Assembly: GCA_016790515.1 (NCBI GenBank)
Contig: JAEUOY010000030.1
Location: 1 to 64,000 of the forward strand
Reading direction: 5' to 3'
DNA from: Burkholderiaceae bacterium
GTDB taxonomy: Bacteria; Pseudomonadota; Gammaproteobacteria; Burkholderiales; Burkholderiaceae_C
Length of the DNA: 64,000 bases
Part shown: piece by piece, positions 60,901 to 64,000 of the stretch
Layout of the letters: each line of letters starts with the position of its first letter
How positions within the stretch are numbered: the stretch's first letter is position 1
The notes under the pieces: generated by a model
Told to the model about the DNA's origin: nothing
Seen by the model: only the letters and a program-made list of their open reading frames with translations
Databases searched by the model: none
Program-made: the position numbers and the translations under genes

Positions 60901-60907
60901 CGCGGCG

Positions 60908-61345
60908 ATGGACAAGATCGACCGCGCAATCCTCGGCCTGCTGGTCCGTGATGGCCGCCTCAGCTTCCGCGAGCTCGGCGAAGCCGTGCACCTGAGCCCG
61001 AACGCGGTGGCCGAGCGCTTCCGGCGGCTGCGCGCCACCGGTGCGATCCGTCACATCCGCGCGACGCTGGACCCGGTGGCGCTGGGCCGTGCTCTGCAGG
61101 CGCAGATCGAGGTCAAGCTGGCGGCCGAGACGGCTGCGCTCGAGTTCGAGACCGCGCTGCGCCACCTGCCCCAGGTCGTCGGCGCGACGCTGATGACCGG
61201 CTCGTTCGACTACGCGGTGCGCGTGGCCTGCACCGATCGCGACGAGTTGATGCAGCTGACCGAGACGCTGCGCAGGACCGCCGGCGTGCGCGAGACCTAC
61301 ACCCGCCTGGTGCTGCGCGAGGTCGAACTGGCCGGCGCCCCGTGA
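60908..61345 (+). CDS. Lrp/AsnC family transcriptional regulator
   Basis: 145 residues. N-terminal AsnC helix-turn-helix (MDKIDRAILGLLVRDGRLSF, EAVHLSPNAVAERFRRL) and C-terminal RAM ligand domain (GSFDYAVRVACTDRDELMQ). A global or local amino-acid-responsive regulator. It is divergent from the GNAT gene and may control it or the downstream desaturase; neither is shown. Confidence 0.92.
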   Translation: MDKIDRAILGLLVRDGRLSFRELGEAVHLSPNAVAERFRRLRATGAIRHIRATLDPVALGRALQAQIEVKLAAETAALEFETALRHLPQVVGATLMTGSFDYAVRVACTDRDELMQLTETLRRTAGVRETYTRLVLREVELAGAP

Positions 61346-61438
61346 CCGGCGGGCGTGTCGCCGACCGGATTGCCCGGGCCGGCGATGGCGCCTAAGCTGG
61401 CGCCCCTGCGACCTGCACCGCCCGAGCACCGACCGATC

Positions 61439-62362
61439 ATGGCCGCCGCCCCCCGCGCCCGACCCGAAGACTTCTTCAGCGCCGACGAATGGCGCTCGCT
61501 GACGGCGCGTTCGCGCTGGCGCGGGCTCTGGCTGGTCGTGCATGCCTGGGGCGTGATCGGCCTGGCGATGGTCGCCGGCGTGCTGTGGCCGCTGACGATC
61601 CCGCTGGGCGTGCTGGTCGTCGGCGCGCGGCAGCTGGGCCTGTTCATCCTGATGCACGACGCGGCGCACGGCCTGCTGCATCCCGGGCGCCGCGTCAACG
61701 ACCTCGTGGCGCGCTGGTTCTGCTCGTCCAGCCTCGACGAGTACCGGCCCTACCACCTGCAGCACCATCGCTACGTGCAGCAGGCCGAGGACCCGGACCT
61801 GCCGCTGTCGGCGCCGTTCCCGATCAGCCGCGCGTCGCTGGCGCGCAAGGTGGGGCGCGACCTGAGCGGCCAGACCTTCTTCAAGCAGCGGCTCGGGCCG
61901 CTGCTCGACGAGGCCCGGGCGCGGCGGGCGCCACGCGATCCGTCGAAGCCGCAGTCGCAGGAGCTGGTGCGCGGCCGGCGCTTCCTGATCGGCAACGCGA
62001 TCGGCTTCACGGTCTTCGCCGCCGCCGGGTTCTGGTGGGTCTGGCTGCTGCTGTGGCTGCTGCCGATGGCGACCTGGCTGCCGCTGATCTCGCGCGTGCG
62101 CAACATCGCCGAGCATGCGCTGGTCGGCCGGGACCAGCCCGACCCGCTGCGCCAGGCCCGCACCACCCGCGCCGGCTGGCTCGAGCGCGCGCTGCTGGCG
62201 CCGTACTGGGTCAACTTCCACGGCGAGCACCACCTGTTCACGCAGCTCCCCTGCTGGCAGCTGCCGCGCGCCCATGCGCTGCTGCAGCGCCAGGGCACCA
62301 CGGCGCGGATGGAGATCCAGCCGGGCTATCGCGCCGTGCTGCGTCTGGCCAGCGCTCGCTGA
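61439..62362 (+). CDS. Membrane fatty acid desaturase family protein
   Basis: 307-residue diiron membrane enzyme. Three histidine boxes: H73-H77 in MHDAAHG, H106-H110 in HLQHH and H261-H265 in HGEHH. Four hydrophobic segments lie at about 28-50, 52-70, 185-215 and around the last box. It may desaturate or hydroxylate a lipid or other hydrophobic substrate; the family is broad (desaturases, hydroxylases, carotenoid ketolases). ATG 61439 was chosen; an ATG 18 codons upstream at 61385 would add residues without similarity. Confidence 0.88.
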   Translation: MAAAPRARPEDFFSADEWRSLTARSRWRGLWLVVHAWGVIGLAMVAGVLWPLTIPLGVLVVGARQLGLFILMHDAAHGLLHPGRRVNDLVARWFCSSSLDEYRPYHLQHHRYVQQAEDPDLPLSAPFPISRASLARKVGRDLSGQTFFKQRLGPLLDEARARRAPRDPSKPQSQELVRGRRFLIGNAIGFTVFAAAGFWWVWLLLWLLPMATWLPLISRVRNIAEHALVGRDQPDPLRQARTTRAGWLERALLAPYWVNFHGEHHLFTQLPCWQLPRAHALLQRQGTTARMEIQPGYRAVLRLASAR

Positions 62363-62390
62363 GCTGCGGCCCGGGGGCCTCAGGCCGCCG

Positions 62391-62615
62391 GCCGACCTCG
62401 CCGTCGGAGACCGGTGCGTCCAGCCCGTCGCAGCCGATCGCCCGGATGCGCCGCGCGAAGCCCGGGGTCGCGATCGGCGAGACCGGGCCCCTGCCGATCA
62501 CCGCCTTGCCATTGCCGAGGCCGACGCCGTGGCCGGCGAACGGCACCGCGTCGACATTAGGCGTGTCGGGCAGCATCGTGATCACGGTGTCGGCGCGCGC
62601 AGCGACGCTGCCCGG
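62391..62615 (-). pseudogene. Relic of a 2-hydroxy-3-oxopropionate reductase-like gene
   Basis: Minus-strand reading gives SVAARADTVITMLPDTPNV followed by a divergent middle and PIATPGFARRIRAIGCDGLD then APVSDGEVG. These line up in order with the GarR/GlxR segment ADVVITMLPDTP ... SSISP ... LDAPVSGGEVGA. Upstream there is a stop codon in frame and no N-terminus; downstream the similarity ends. Clearly a fragment of a beta-hydroxyacid dehydrogenase gene. It is the only recognisable content of the stretch between the desaturase and terC genes (62363-62849); in the remaining bases I see nothing. Confidence 0.7.
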
Positions 62616-62849
62616 GTCGGGGCAGGGCGGTCATCTCGTGGGGTTCCCGACAGTGCATCTCGGCGCCAGTGACCGGCGACAGCCGGGCCCGACCACCGGC
62701 ACGCGGTAGTCCATCCAGCCGACCTGGTGCTCCGACCCTACCGACGCGCGGGCACGCGCAAGTTGTGGTTATCACGCAGCGGGACGCCGTTGCCGTCCGT
62801 CAGAATCGCAGCGCCCGAGCCGCCGCTGCGCAGAATGGAAGGTGCCCCG

Positions 62850-63599
62850 ATGATCGAACTGCTGACTTCCCCCCAGACCTGGATCGCCTTCGCCACGCTG
62901 ACCGCGCTGGAACTGGTGCTGGGCATCGACAACATCATCTTCATCTCGATCCTGGTCGACAAGCTGCCCAAGGCCAAGCAGGAGCTGGCGCGCCGGATCG
63001 GCCTGTTCATGGCGATGTTCATGCGCATCGGCCTGCTGCTGGTGCTGGCCTGGATCGTCGGGCTGGTGGCGCCGCTGTTCACGGTGTTGGGCCAGGAGAT
63101 CTCGGGCCGCGACATGATCCTGATCCTGGGCGGGCTGTTCCTGATCTGGAAGAGCACCGGCGAGATCCACCAGTCGCTCGAAGGCGAGGAGGAGCATGCG
63201 GGTGCTGCCGCGAAGGCCGCCTTCACCGCGGTGATCCTGCAGATCATGGTCGTCGACCTGGTGTTCTCGCTCGACTCGATCATCACCGCGGTCGGCATGG
63301 TCGACGACGTGCGCATCATGATCGCCGCGGTGGTCGCGTCGGTGGGCCTGATGATGCTGTTCGCCAGCGCGATCGGCCATTTCGTCTCCGACCACCCGAC
63401 GATCAAGATGCTGGCGCTGTCGTTCCTGGTCGTCGTCGGCGTGGTGCTGGTCGCCGAGGGCTTCGACCACCATGTGCCCAAGGGCTACATCTACTTCGCG
63501 ATGGCCTTCTCGCTGGGTGTCGAGATGATCAACATCCGCATGCGCAAGAAGTCCGCGCACCGGGTCAAGCTGAACCCGCCGATCATTCCCGGCGATTGA
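62850..63599 (+). CDS. TerC family integral membrane protein
   Basis: 249-residue TerC/Alx-like membrane protein with about seven membrane segments. Family motifs: LELVLGIDNIIFISILVDKL and DLVFSLDSIITAVGM, each with metal-binding aspartates. Related proteins (TerC, Alx, MeeF/MeeY) handle tellurite resistance or manganese export. The ATG is preceded by GGAAGG about seven bases upstream. No other ter genes are nearby. Confidence 0.92.
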   Translation: MIELLTSPQTWIAFATLTALELVLGIDNIIFISILVDKLPKAKQELARRIGLFMAMFMRIGLLLVLAWIVGLVAPLFTVLGQEISGRDMILILGGLFLIWKSTGEIHQSLEGEEEHAGAAAKAAFTAVILQIMVVDLVFSLDSIITAVGMVDDVRIMIAAVVASVGLMMLFASAIGHFVSDHPTIKMLALSFLVVVGVVLVAEGFDHHVPKGYIYFAMAFSLGVEMINIRMRKKSAHRVKLNPPIIPGD

Positions 63600-63684
63600 G
63601 TGGCCGCTCGATATCATTGAACGCTGATATAAAGTCGAGGCCTGCTCAGCCCCATGCCGTCGCGTCGACGGCGCCTCGACGCCC

Positions 63685-64000
63685 ATGTCCACCGACAAGT
63701 ACCACCAGATCACGGCGAACACCTCGGCCCACCTGGCCAAGCTGCGTGCCGACACGCCCGACACGATGCGCGGCTTCTCGGCGCTGGCGATGGCCGCCAC
63801 CCGCCCCGGCGCACTCGACAAGAAGACCAAGGAGCTGATTGCGATGGCGCTGTCGGTGGCCTCGCGCTGCGACCCCTGCCTGGGCTACCACGCCGAGGCG
63901 CTGGTCAAGCTGGGCGCGACCCGGGCCGAGTTCGAGGAGATGCTCGGGATGTGCGTCTACATGGGCGGCGGGCCGTCGCTGATGTACGCCGCCAACGCGC
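63685..64000 (+). CDS. Carboxymuconolactone decarboxylase/AhpD-like protein, 5' part
   Basis: Begins MSTDKYHQITANTSAHLAKL and continues to the window edge (105 codons visible). The AhpD-type redox motif is C62-D-P-C65 with H69 in CLGYHAE; such proteins are peroxide-reducing or mycothiol-like reductants. A TATAAA hexamer in an AT-rich stretch at 63628-63633 could be its promoter. The C-terminal end is missing. Confidence 0.9.
   Translation, partial: MSTDKYHQITANTSAHLAKLRADTPDTMRGFSALAMAATRPGALDKKTKELIAMALSVASRCDPCLGYHAEALVKLGATRAEFEEMLGMCVYMGGGPSLMYAANA

Noticed and set aside
62850-63599. Tellurite-resistance operon
   Set aside because: Only a TerC-family gene is present; the other ter genes are missing, so manganese or general membrane function is as likely.

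Overview
The window is a GC-rich, gene-dense bacterial chromosome segment. It almost certainly comes from a betaproteobacterium of the order Burkholderiales, probably the Rubrivivax/Leptothrix/Ideonella side. That placement is inferred from gene order: pilB-pilC-pilD-coaE-zapD-yacG; rplU-rpmA-obgE-proB; ibaG-murA-hisG-hisD; prs next to tRNA-Gln, ispE and lolB; nadK-recN divergent from hrcA. A PEP-CTERM sorting tail on one exported protein also fits. No insertion sequence, prophage or CRISPR array was found. Most of the segment is core genome with a few accessory insertions.

Layout. 1-630: 5' end of groEL and all of groES, behind a composite sigma-32/sigma-70 promoter with a CIRCE operator; the CIRCE repressor gene hrcA lies in the same window at 52 kb. 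709-4503: a large AsmA-like DUF748 protein. 4528-10275: type IV pilus assembly genes plus coaE, zapD and yacG. 10455-17920: acetoin catabolism module, with activator acoR, tandem inverted repeats, a textbook -24/-12 promoter, acoXABC, then a lipoate-ligase-like gene and a thiamine-binding protein gene. 18017-22251: tRNA-Pro, ispB, rplU, rpmA, obgE, proB. 22297-25556: a repeat-like cytosolic protein, a TetR regulator and an ABC-2 exporter. 25603-34720: ibaG, murA and a histidine operon (hisG D C B H A F) with two intrusions: a ribbon-helix-helix/PIN toxin-antitoxin pair between hisD and hisC, and an opposite-strand CHRD/PEP-CTERM gene between hisA and hisF. hisI and hisE are absent. 34717-40449: rsmD, coaD, ferredoxin, a DUF4124-like protein, pth, ald, rplY, prs, tRNA-Gln. 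40488-47835: ispE, lolB, a TPR protein, then mutM, a dynamin-like GTPase and mutY. 47855-53276: LON-domain protein, rapZ, recN, nadK, hrcA, and a tRNA with a CAT anticodon. 53.3-64 kb: accessory transport and metabolism genes, two gene relics, an ABC ATPase with a shortened P-loop, an Lrp regulator, a fatty acid desaturase, a TerC protein and the start of an AhpD-like gene.

How it works together. The aco block is a coherent substrate-induced pathway that seems to carry its own cofactor handling (lipoate attachment, thiamine binding). The heat-shock operator and its repressor are both present. Four-base start/stop overlaps (ATGA, GTGA, TTGA) are frequent, pointing to translational coupling. 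Several genes have a -10-like hexamer only 6-9 bases before the start codon, suggesting leaderless or near-leaderless mRNAs.

I do not see one unmistakable new system. The best leads are the toxin-antitoxin pair wired into the his operon, the dynamin-like GTPase overlapping mutY, the cofactor genes ending the aco operon, and the leaderless-promoter pattern.
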